From: Pedobacter sp. MC2016-24
GTDB lineage: Bacteria > Bacteroidota > Bacteroidia > Sphingobacteriales > Sphingobacteriaceae
Assembly: GCF_015223055.1 (NCBI RefSeq)
Contig: NZ_JADFBX010000017.1
Location: 1-64,000 of the forward strand
Length of the DNA stretch: 64,000 nt
Direction: 5' to 3'
This document shows positions 24,367 to 31,835 of this stretch, in pieces. A program made the position numbers and the translations under genes. The notes under the pieces were generated by a model. The model saw only the letters and a program-made list of their open reading frames with translations, did not search any database and was not told the DNA's origin. Numbering within the stretch: position 1 is the stretch's first letter; every line of letters begins with the position of its first letter.

Positions 24367-26466
24367 CTACTTTATTGCGTAAACCAATGAAGAATTTGTA
24401 TTTGTTGAATCATTATACCAGCTTTTATTAACAGCACCACCTGATTGGGCCCACTTATCAAAGCTTGTATATGCATTTAAAATCGATGCCCCCTCAATAG
24501 GGTATGCGAAATTTGCTATCGGGAGTTCTAAAGCCCATGGTAAGAGACTTTCAGTACGATAGTAAAGTCCAGACGAAGGTTTAGAACGGTCATCAACTGT
24601 TCCAAATAAGCTGGCGTTTACAAGATTTGTTGGTGTTTTTCCGTACAGATGTGTTTCATATCCGCGACCGTAACCATTGGATTCATTCCAAATAAACGGA
24701 TTGTATGTTCCTACGCCGAAATCGTTGATGTTTGGACCATCAACTACTGAAAAACTCACGCTTAATTTAACTACAGGTGACGTCGCTTTTGCTGGATCGG
24801 TATTTCCTGTCAATTGTAAATCTTTACTATTATTGAATAGGATCAGAACTGCACTGTCTTGTTGAGATTCAAAAGACATGCCCGCACTGGCGGTTATTAT
24901 TTTCGCTTTAGCTGCAGCAAGAGGGAATTGAACTGCAGCTCCGTTTTTGAAATCGGCACCAGATGCAATCAAACTATATTCTGCATCAACTTGTGCAACG
25001 ATATTTTTTGCGTTGGTGGAAACCAGGTAACGATATCCGATAACAATATCATTTAAATCATAGTCGCCTTTAGATGGCCAGTTGTCTTCAAAAGCAGCGG
25101 TGGAACCACCTTTGATATAGTTCACTGAATAGTTTTTGAAAGCAAGAGCTGGATCAGTAGGGTAGTCGTCTTCAGTGTCATTTACACCATCTCCATCTGT
25201 ATCTTTAATCACCACCGGAGGTGTTCCATTTCCTGTAGAAATACAACCATCAGCAGCAATGTAAGCTTCACAGCCTTTTTTTGCCGGGGCGATAAAGAAT
25301 CCAGCCGGAATATCCTGATCTGTACATAACTCAATGTTACCAGAGAATACTTGACGGTTAGAAGATTGCTTTGCATCCAATATCGCATTTTGATCAATTT
25401 TACCCGTTACTTTAAATAAAGATGTTGCTCCAGAACCGTTTATTCCGCCACGTGCGGCATTCATATCATTTGTTTGGAACATAGCACCACTTAGACCATT
25501 ACCTATCATATTGATTCTACCAGAGCTATTCAAGACTACATTATTCGAAACTTGTACATAGCTATAGTTATTCAAAACTTTGTCTAATTGTGCATCTGTC
25601 AATAACAGTTTACAGTAGTTGTTTACAGTACCCGAACCGTTGATCTGAAGAAAGTTGATGTTACTTGTTCCATTATTGGTTAAAGTTCCGTTTACATCTA
25701 TCTTACCAGTTATGTTTAATGTGCCATTATTGATAATTTCCTCATTAGATTTAAGTTCTAAATTTGAAAAAATCACCGTTGTGTTTGATCCAATAATAAT
25801 ATTTAATCCCGTGTGGTTGTAAGTCTGTATGTTAATTTTTTTTCCGGGAGCATTAATTTTTAACGTACCTCCAGGGTTAGCATTGACATTAATTGTTGCG
25901 TCATTTGCCGAGGTATAGCAAATAACTTGTTTGGAATTAAAATTTATATCTGAACCTGTTATCGAAGCTTGGCAATCAGGTTCTGCTGCCGGCGTCGCTG
26001 CTAACTCGGCAGTTACGGATTTGCTTTTATCAGAAGAATGAGCAGAAGCACTTTTTGTCAAACCGCTACTTCCAAAGTTTAGGTCAATATGATTTGATGT
26101 AAGCATTACTCTCTCGGAAATCTTAGTTCCATCTGGAGCTGATTTCACTACGTAAATGCTAGATGCAGATGTTGGAATGGTAATTTTCGTATTAAATGCA
26201 TTTAATGGTGTAGCAGAGCCTTTTGATAAAATTTCTCCACCTTGATCCGGATTTCCTAAATAAATTGATATAACCTGGATAAGGTTTTGAAATTTTGAAT
26301 CTGATATTCCAATAGTAAATTTAACCTCATTTGAGGTATTCCATTTAAAACTACCTGGAACCGTTAGATCATTAATATTAGTGACTTGTTTACCATCGTT
26401 TGCATTGTCTTTTTTACAAGAGATAATAGCAATAGCCAAAACTATAGGAAGTAATTTTATTCTCAT
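24367..26466 (-). CDS. LruC-domain surface lipoprotein
   Basis: A 699-residue lipoprotein. The signal ends in the lipobox IISC followed by KKDN, with Lys/Asp residues that in Bacteroidota favour surface export. Residues about 175-365 form a Gly/Asn-rich stretch with a regular beta-helix look (repeated LNITGK, GTLTNNG, GSGTVNNY). A calcium-binding-like DTDGDGVNDTEDDYPTDP segment (about 417-434) opens the LruC domain (about 435-699), with DLNDIVIGYRY and a conserved SGLYYRTESLLPWALELP region. LruC proteins are surface proteins of unknown function found in Bacteroidota and Leptospira. Its promoter region carries a 21-bp element shared with the EPS operon. A role in cell-surface or matrix structure is an inference. 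Confidence 0.85.
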   Translation of the reverse strand: MRIKLLPIVLAIAIISCKKDNANDGKQVTNINDLTVPGSFKWNTSNEVKFTIGISDSKFQNLIQVISIYLGNPDQGGEILSKGSATPLNAFNTKITIPTSASSIYVVKSAPDGTKISERVMLTSNHIDLNFGSSGLTKSASAHSSDKSKSVTAELAATPAAEPDCQASITGSDINFNSKQVICYTSANDATINVNANPGGTLKINAPGKKINIQTYNHTGLNIIIGSNTTVIFSNLELKSNEEIINNGTLNITGKIDVNGTLTNNGTSNINFLQINGSGTVNNYCKLLLTDAQLDKVLNNYSYVQVSNNVVLNSSGRINMIGNGLSGAMFQTNDMNAARGGINGSGATSLFKVTGKIDQNAILDAKQSSNRQVFSGNIELCTDQDIPAGFFIAPAKKGCEAYIAADGCISTGNGTPPVVIKDTDGDGVNDTEDDYPTDPALAFKNYSVNYIKGGSTAAFEDNWPSKGDYDLNDIVIGYRYLVSTNAKNIVAQVDAEYSLIASGADFKNGAAVQFPLAAAKAKIITASAGMSFESQQDSAVLILFNNSKDLQLTGNTDPAKATSPVVKLSVSFSVVDGPNINDFGVGTYNPFIWNESNGYGRGYETHLYGKTPTNLVNASLFGTVDDRSKPSSGLYYRTESLLPWALELPIANFAYPIEGASILNAYTSFDKWAQSGGAVNKSWYNDSTNTNSSLVYAIK

Positions 26467-26643
26467 TGATTCTACTTTTTTCTTTTGTTAAAAGCAAAAT
26501 TTATTCCTTAATGGCTGTTTTGTTCTATACTTGTTTCTTTTTTGTTAATAATCAAGCCTTTGAATAATCGTTAAAGTTAACCTGATAATAAGGTAACTCC
26601 AACGATGAAAAATAATAAAATAAAATGGGGATTAGGTTTCCCA

Positions 26644-26664
26644 AATTGAGGATTTTTGGGGATA
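26644..26664 (-). promoter_or_regulatory. Candidate shared regulatory element, LruC copy
   Basis: Read on the minus strand this is TATCCCCAAA, then A, then ATCCTC, A, ATT. It matches the plus-strand element at 6424-6444 at 19 of 21 positions and lies 178 bp before the LruC start, just past the end of the HATPase gene. It could bind the same regulator as the EPS copy. Confidence 0.4.
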
Positions 26665-26671
26665 ATTTTCT

Positions 26672-27199
26672 CTATATATTAAGATTGACAATATATCTGT
26701 TCTCCTTTGCCTCAGGATCATATTGATAAATAAAGCTGTCTGAAGCGATCGTTATGATATAAAATCCAAAATGTTCTGGCATATGCTCAATGTCAAAGCC
26801 TTCCTTGTGCGGATTTAAAAACTTGAATTTATACCTGTCGAGGGGTTGGATATGGTGGTTGTTTTCCTCAGAAAAGCTGATCTTTAAAATTTTATCTACT
26901 TCTTCAAAAGGAATTTGCTGACTACTTGCGCTGAATTCGATCTGCAAACCTTTTTCAAATTTCTGAATACTCAAAGAAGGTTGATCTATTACCAGTTTTA
27001 TCTGCGAGCCCTGATCAGCTGAATGTTTAATGGAATTGGTAATTAACTCCACCAAAATCATTTTGATTTTTTGCTGGTGGGCAATATCCAGCATCTTGTG
27101 ATCCAATATTTTCGCCAATACCATTTTGATAAAGCTGAAAATATCATCAGGATGCTGAGGAGTTTCTAGTTCTAATATAATTGGAAATGATTTGTTCAT
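26672..27199 (-). CDS. HATPase-fold anti-sigma-factor-like protein
   Basis: A 175-residue protein with a GHKL ATPase look, similar to RsbW-type serine kinases. The N box is seen as VELITNSIKHS (about 50-60) and a G2-like HFGFYIITIASDSF lies near 143-156. The expected G1 box DxGxG between them is absent; the stretch IEFSASSQQIPFEEVDKIL is in its place. It could be a divergent kinase or a binding-only switch protein. Last gene of a four-gene minus-strand unit: its ATG directly follows the stop of the STAS gene. It should bind the STAS protein; the target sigma factor or output protein is not evident here. Confidence 0.78.
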   Translation of the reverse strand: MNKSFPIILELETPQHPDDIFSFIKMVLAKILDHKMLDIAHQQKIKMILVELITNSIKHSADQGSQIKLVIDQPSLSIQKFEKGLQIEFSASSQQIPFEEVDKILKISFSEENNHHIQPLDRYKFKFLNPHKEGFDIEHMPEHFGFYIITIASDSFIYQYDPEAKENRYIVNLNI

Positions 27200-27535
27200 T
27201 TAAAATTCCGTCAAAGCTGTTTCTAGGGTATCTTTTACTACAAATATTTTGTCTAGCCTGGTCAATTGAAAAAGATTTTCAATATCGTTATTCATTTCAA
27301 CCAACACCAATTTACCATTCAGTGGAAGCAGACTTTTTAATATGGCGACAAGGGCGCCTAAAAAAGAGCTATCAACATATTCTACATTTGCAAAAGAAAT
27401 AATTAATTTTCGTTCGCCCGCACTGATTTCCTGTAAAACCAGTTCTTTGAATTGTTCTGATTTAGATAAGTTTGCTTCCGCATCCTCAATGGTAATTAAA
27501 AGTATTTCCTTAATTTTCTGTTTATTTATGTTCAT
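27200..27535 (-). CDS. STAS-domain anti-sigma-factor antagonist
   Basis: A 111-residue single STAS domain. The phosphorylation-site region reads VEYVDSSFLGALVA (about 51-64), with the conserved Asp-Ser-Ser of SpoIIAA/RsbV-type antagonists. It is placed between a receiver-PP2C protein (four-base overlap) and an HATPase protein (no gap), so all three should form a partner switch: the kinase phosphorylates the Ser and the phosphatase removes the phosphate. The target process is not shown by sequence; EPS genes on both sides suggest surface glycan output. Confidence 0.88.
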   Translation of the reverse strand: MNINKQKIKEILLITIEDAEANLSKSEQFKELVLQEISAGERKLIISFANVEYVDSSFLGALVAILKSLLPLNGKLVLVEMNNDIENLFQLTRLDKIFVVKDTLETALTEF

Positions 27536-28662
27536 CGTTTAACTCTGTTTAAGATGATAATGCTGCAATCATCAACCTGCGAGGTATGTTTGTTAAATAA
27601 GTTGTTTTTTATGTCTAAAGTGGTTTTTCCACTTTTCTTTAATTTGTAAAGTTTTTCTTTTAGGATATTCAGATCTGATTTTTTAGCTCCATTTACTTCA
27701 AAGTCAATCATTCCATCTGAAATCAAATATAACTCTTCGTTTTCATTTAATTCAATTTCTATTTCATTAAAACTGCTTTCCTCAGAGAATCCAAGCAGGA
27801 TTCCATCCGATTGGTAGCTGATTAATTCAGTTCCACCTTGTTCGTATTTTAACAAGGGTAAATCACCCGCGCCGGCGTAATAAACTTTAATTTCCGTATC
27901 GTCAATTAAAAGGATACTTAAAGTAGAGAATATGTCACCCAAAATCTCATCGGAATGAATAACTCTATTCAATTTACTTAAAATTTCGGAGAGCGAGAAA
28001 TTGCCATCATAAACACAGAGCCGGATGGCAGACCTGATGTAGCTTAAAAAACTGAACGAGAAAAACCAGGCACCCCACTTTTTACCCATGACATCGCCGA
28101 GAATTACAAAGGTATGTCGATCGTTAATCTGGATAAAGTCGATAAAATCACCGCCAGGTTGATTTTGATAACTTTGATTAAAATAATGAATAGAGAAGTT
28201 TTTCAGCAAGGGTGCCCGTTTAGGCGTATTCCTCAAATTCAGCTTCTCTGCAATGCCTTTAATTTCACTTAGGGAGCGTTCATAGTGCTCCCTGACAGAT
28301 TGCATCAGATTATCAATCTTAGAGAGGATGTGTGCCGATGGCGTTCCTTTACTGATGTAGTCGATTGCCTTCAAATCCAGTCCTTGCTGGATATAACTTT
28401 CGTCGTTAACCGCGGTTAAAAATAAAAATGGAATGTTTTTAAAGTGATCATGCTCCAACAACCTTTTCCTGAAATCAAATCCATTTTTAATGGGCATTTG
28501 ATAGTCGGAAATAATCAGATCAGGGACTTCAGTCATTAGAAATTGTTCAGCTTCATCTACAGACAAAGCAATTTTGCAGCTGTAGCCGTTACTTGTCAAT
28601 AGCCTTTCAAAAAGCTTTAACTGTACAATGTCATCATCTACCAGTAGAATTTTCCTATTCAT
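27532..28662 (-). CDS. Response regulator with PP2C-type phosphatase output (RsbU/SpoIIE-like)
   Basis: A 376-residue protein. Residues about 1-125 are a receiver domain with the acidic pocket LVDDD (5-9), the phosphoacceptor Asp in LIISDYQMP (about 54), Thr in FLFLTAV and Lys in DYISKGTP. A short linker helix leads to a PPM/PP2C serine phosphatase domain (about 170-376) with metal-site residues in VILGDVMGKKWGAW, YLISDGMID and VDDCSIIIL. It should dephosphorylate the STAS protein encoded next, under control of a histidine kinase acting on its receiver. No histidine kinase is found nearby. Overlaps the upstream membrane-protein gene by eight bases and the STAS gene by four. Confidence 0.9.
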   Translation of the reverse strand: MNRKILLVDDDIVQLKLFERLLTSNGYSCKIALSVDEAEQFLMTEVPDLIISDYQMPIKNGFDFRKRLLEHDHFKNIPFLFLTAVNDESYIQQGLDLKAIDYISKGTPSAHILSKIDNLMQSVREHYERSLSEIKGIAEKLNLRNTPKRAPLLKNFSIHYFNQSYQNQPGGDFIDFIQINDRHTFVILGDVMGKKWGAWFFSFSFLSYIRSAIRLCVYDGNFSLSEILSKLNRVIHSDEILGDIFSTLSILLIDDTEIKVYYAGAGDLPLLKYEQGGTELISYQSDGILLGFSEESSFNEIEIELNENEELYLISDGMIDFEVNGAKKSDLNILKEKLYKLKKSGKTTLDIKNNLFNKHTSQVDDCSIIILNRVKR

Positions 28663-29197
28663 TTGACTTTAAGCTAGCTATTGGTTTGATGATGATATAA
28701 ATTCCGGTCGCAATGATGATCAGTGAAATTAAGTCCATTAAGGTGACACCATCGTCTGGATTGAAATTGAAAATTGTAAACATTTCAAAATAGGGTGGTG
28801 CCGGCATAATGATCATGGCAAAACCCAGTGTCACAAACAGAAAACCTATAATTATTTTAACAATGTTAGAAAATAAGCGATCAAAACGTAATTTACGTGT
28901 TTGTTTGGAATCAATATAATTGGTGTTCAGCAGCATTTCAAGTTTGTCCAGCTGCTCTAATTTATTCAGTTCAGACAGCGAAACTTCCTTCAATTCCTTC
29001 ACAAGGTCCTTACTGCTTAATTTCTGGTCTATAGCAGTATTGATCTTCGTCTTTATACCTTTGATGTTCTCTGTATTCAGGTCGCTATGGTCCAGTAGTG
29101 CCAGAAATTCATTGAGTTTAAGAATCAATTCCTCATCCTTGGCACCAAGTGCTTCAAAACTTTTTAAATCCTGAATAACTTTATTTTTATCGCTCAA
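28655..29197 (-). CDS. Two-span membrane protein with coiled-coil N-terminus
   Basis: A 180-residue protein that I do not assign to a family. Residues about 1-100 are highly charged and helical, rich in Lys, Glu and Leu with heptad-like spacing. Two membrane segments follow (about 111-132, KIIIGFLFVTLGFAMIIMP, and about 152-172, MDLISLIIIATGIYIIIKP), joined by a short loop. It is the first gene of the partner-switch unit and overlaps the receiver-PP2C gene by eight bases. It might tether or sense signals for the switch; this is inferred from the overlap only. Confidence 0.75.
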   Translation of the reverse strand: MSDKNKVIQDLKSFEALGAKDEELILKLNEFLALLDHSDLNTENIKGIKTKINTAIDQKLSSKDLVKELKEVSLSELNKLEQLDKLEMLLNTNYIDSKQTRKLRFDRLFSNIVKIIIGFLFVTLGFAMIIMPAPPYFEMFTIFNFNPDDGVTLMDLISLIIIATGIYIIIKPIASLKSNE

Positions 29198-29223
29198 AAT
29201 AGGATTGTTGATTAATACACTGC

Positions 29224-29279
29224 TAATTTAATATATTGTTTAATATTTTGCGTTATATATCAAACAATATATTAAATTA
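29224..29279. repeat. Perfect 18-bp inverted repeat
   Basis: Arms at 29224-29241 and 29262-29279 (right arm AAACAATATATTAAATTA) are perfectly complementary, with a 20-base loop. It lies between the end of the aminotransferase gene and the start of the partner-switch unit, both on the minus strand. The stem is almost all A and T and lacks a following T run, so it is a weak candidate for an intrinsic terminator. An operator for the partner-switch unit is equally possible. Confidence 0.75.
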
Positions 29280-29291
29280 ACTTAGCATTTA

Positions 29292-30380
29292 TCAATCAAA
29301 TTTGTTCAGTATTTCGGCTACCTGTTTAATTTGATCAGTACTGTGCGCAAAGGAGCAAGGTAAGCTCAAAGTAGTTTCATGAATCAGAGATGAGATCGGA
29401 AAACTCATTTGGTTCATTTGTTTCAAGGCTTTCTGATGATGAGGCGGCACGGGATAGTGAATTTCTGTACCGATCTGGTGTTTCTGGAGGTAAGCTTTTA
29501 AACGATCGCGCTCAGGGTGCCTGATGTTATAAATGTGGTAGACGTGTTCGAAATTATTTACAACTACAGGTTTAATAAATTGATCACTCAAAGTCTGCTG
29601 ATAAATACTCGCCAATGCCTGCTTATGGGCGTTGATCTGATTTAAAAAAGGAAGTTTGATCCTCAGAAAAGCGGCCTGTAATTCATCTAACCTCGAATTA
29701 TAGCCAACAACACTATTGTGGTATTTTTTCTCAGAACCATAATTTCTAAGTTGCTTTAATAAAATATAGTCTTCTTCCTTTTTGCAAATTACAGCGCCGG
29801 CGTCGCCCATGGCGCCAAGGTTTTTAGTGGGATAAAAACTAAATGCCGAGAAATCACCAAAAGTACCAGCCAGTTTGCCTTTGTAACTGGCACCATGCGC
29901 TTGGGCACAATCTTCAATTAGTTTCAGTTTGTAGCGTGCTGCGAGATCCAGGATGGGGGCCATGTCGCAACACTGCCCGTATAAATGAACAACCATAATT
30001 GCTTTTGTACGCGGGGTTATGGCCAGCTCAATTTTTTTAGGATCTATGTTATAAGTATGTATATCCGGCTCCACAAACACAGGGACCAAATCACAATGCA
30101 AGATAGCCAGTATCGTTGCAATATAGGTATTGGATGGAACAATAACTTCGTCACCTTTTTCCAATGCACAGCATCTCAATGATAAAATGAGCGCGTCCAG
30201 TCCATTGGCAACGCCAACTACATATTTTTCATGATGATAAAGACCAAATTCCTGTTCAAATTGTGCCACTTCATCGCCAAGGATATACCAGCCCTTATCT
30301 AAAAAGTCGCTGAATTTTTGTTTTAAAAGTGCTTCAAAAGGTTTGTTGAGCGTCTTTAGATTTTCATATTGGATTTCCAT
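29292..30380 (-). CDS. fdtB: PLP-dependent sugar aminotransferase (DegT/DnrJ/EryC1, FdtB-like)
   Basis: A 362-residue aminotransferase. Start chosen at 30380 (MEIQYENLKTLNKPF), which overlaps the upstream gene by 17 bases; a longer frame to 30443 would lie inside that gene. Seen are VGVANGLDALILSLR (about 55-69), GDEVIVPSNTYIATILAI, IEDCAQAHGASYKG (with the PLP-stacking Asp region) and the PLP-binding Lys in FSFYPTKNLGAMGDAG (about 182-197). With the neighbouring 3,4-ketoisomerase it should make a dTDP-3-amino-3,6-dideoxyhexose from dTDP-4-keto-6-deoxyglucose. RmlA/RmlB genes and an FdtC acetyltransferase are not in this window. Family certain, FdtB call from the pairing. Confidence 0.85.
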   Translation of the reverse strand: MEIQYENLKTLNKPFEALLKQKFSDFLDKGWYILGDEVAQFEQEFGLYHHEKYVVGVANGLDALILSLRCCALEKGDEVIVPSNTYIATILAILHCDLVPVFVEPDIHTYNIDPKKIELAITPRTKAIMVVHLYGQCCDMAPILDLAARYKLKLIEDCAQAHGASYKGKLAGTFGDFSAFSFYPTKNLGAMGDAGAVICKKEEDYILLKQLRNYGSEKKYHNSVVGYNSRLDELQAAFLRIKLPFLNQINAHKQALASIYQQTLSDQFIKPVVVNNFEHVYHIYNIRHPERDRLKAYLQKHQIGTEIHYPVPPHHQKALKQMNQMSFPISSLIHETTLSLPCSFAHSTDQIKQVAEILNKFD

Positions 30381-30738
30381 AAGGCTCATAGATGTAATCT
30401 TTAGGGTCAAATGCTGTTGATGCCAATACCAATAAAATGGCATCTGGAGAAAAATTATGCATGACGTGCCAGTCTTCAGGATTCAGGATCAGACATTTTT
30501 CCGGACTGTCTAATGTAAACAGTTCAATCTTTTCGCCATCGTTATTGGTGATTTGGCAAGAACCATGTATACATATTGCGGCCTGGTGCGTGTTGTGGTG
30601 TCTGTGTCCACCGCGGTCAGAATCGTCAACTGCATAAATGTAAAACAAGCGTTTGATTTCGAAATCAACTACGCGGTCAAGTACGGTTAAAATACCCCTA
30701 GTATCTTTAAAGGTTTTGAGATTAATAATGTGGGCCAT
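30364..30738 (-). CDS. fdtA: dTDP-sugar 3,4-ketoisomerase (FdtA/QdtA-like cupin)
   Basis: A 124-residue cupin of the WxcM/FdtA type. Seen are KTFKDTRGILTVLD (about 8-21), the active-site block RGGHRHHNTHQAAICIHGSC (about 42-61) with its His cluster, and NPEDWHVMHNFSPDAILLVL (about 86-105). Members turn dTDP-4-keto-6-deoxyglucose into the 3-keto isomer, as galacto (FdtA) or gluco (QdtA) product; the two cannot be told apart by eye. The product is the substrate for the aminotransferase whose start overlaps this gene's end. The amino sugar would feed the surface glycan built by the nearby glycosyltransferases. Confidence 0.85.
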   Translation of the reverse strand: MAHIINLKTFKDTRGILTVLDRVVDFEIKRLFYIYAVDDSDRGGHRHHNTHQAAICIHGSCQITNNDGEKIELFTLDSPEKCLILNPEDWHVMHNFSPDAILLVLASTAFDPKDYIYEPYGNPI

Positions 30739-30911
30739 GCAAAGAAATAAAGCTTTTATATTTGGGGCTGATTGGACAAAACTAAGATATTTTTCAATCA
30801 GGTGTCTGTATCTTTAAATATAAATGAAAATATTAGACAAAACATGAATAATTATATATGCTGATGAAAATTGAATATAAAATGGATAGAATAATTACTT
30901 TTACGTAAATA

Positions 30912-31835
30912 ATGAAAACTGTTTCCATAATTACCGTAAATTTTAATCAACCTGAAGTAACTATTGATTTTCTTAAGTCGGTAAAGTCCAATCTCTTGTC
31001 GCCCGGAGTAGAGGTTGTGTTGGTTGACAATGGGAGTGAGGTATTTCACGAAGCTGAATTTAAATCGGTCTATCCGGAATTAATTTATATCAGATCGGAA
31101 AAAAATCTGGGCTTTGCCGGAGGAAACAATCTGGCACTTGAAGCAGCAAAAGGCGATTATTTACTTTTTTTGAATAATGATACTGAAGTTACTGCTAACC
31201 TGTGCGAAGTCTTGACTTCAGCCCTGGATGATGATCCGCAAATTGGTATCATTTCGCCCATGTTACTTTATTTTGATCAGCCTGACCTTGTTCAGTACGC
31301 AGGTTTTAGTCCCATGAATTATTTAACCGGACGCAACAAAGACCTTGGTCGCTTGCAACAGGATCATGGGCAGTACAATGAGGTGAGTATGGAGACGGGC
31401 TATTGTCATGGTGCAGCAATGATGTGTCGTAGCGCAGATCTGGAAGAAATTGGCCGGATGTCTGATGCCTTTTTTTTATATTATGAAGAGCTCGACTGGT
31501 GTGAGCATTTTAAGCGTGCAGGAAAAAAAATCTGGTTTACCGGAAAAACCAGGGTTTATCATAAAGAATCAATTTCAGTCGGCAAAGAAAGTCCGATCAA
31601 AACATATTTCATGACCAGGAACAGGATGCTTTTCATTCGACGCAACTCAAATCTGGTCAACACCCTTGCTTTTAGTATCTATTTTATTTTCATAGCAAGC
31701 ACCAAGCAAGTATTGACCTATGTGGTTAAAGGTAGAATTGATTTAGCCAAATGGGTATTAAAAGGAGTATGGTGGAATTTGACTCATTCCAAAAACAGTA
31801 AAAACCTGGGTTTTAAAATACAAAATAGATCATGA
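30912..31835 (+). CDS. Glycosyltransferase family 2 (rhamnosyltransferase-like)
   Basis: A 307-residue GT2 enzyme. The opening VSIITVNFNQPEVTIDFL (about 4-21), EVVLVDNGS, EKNLGFAGGNNLALEAAKGD (about 64-83) and the metal site LLFLNNDTEVT (about 85-95) are typical of WbbL/rhamnosyltransferase-like enzymes. The catalytic region has MMCRSADLEEIG and YYEELDWCEHFKRAGKKI. A hydrophobic segment near 250-268 may hold it to the membrane. It overlaps the next GT2 gene by four bases and starts 173 bases from the divergent FdtA gene. Acceptor and sugar are unknown. Confidence 0.9.
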   Translation: MKTVSIITVNFNQPEVTIDFLKSVKSNLLSPGVEVVLVDNGSEVFHEAEFKSVYPELIYIRSEKNLGFAGGNNLALEAAKGDYLLFLNNDTEVTANLCEVLTSALDDDPQIGIISPMLLYFDQPDLVQYAGFSPMNYLTGRNKDLGRLQQDHGQYNEVSMETGYCHGAAMMCRSADLEEIGRMSDAFFLYYEELDWCEHFKRAGKKIWFTGKTRVYHKESISVGKESPIKTYFMTRNRMLFIRRNSNLVNTLAFSIYFIFIASTKQVLTYVVKGRIDLAKWVLKGVWWNLTHSKNSKNLGFKIQNRS

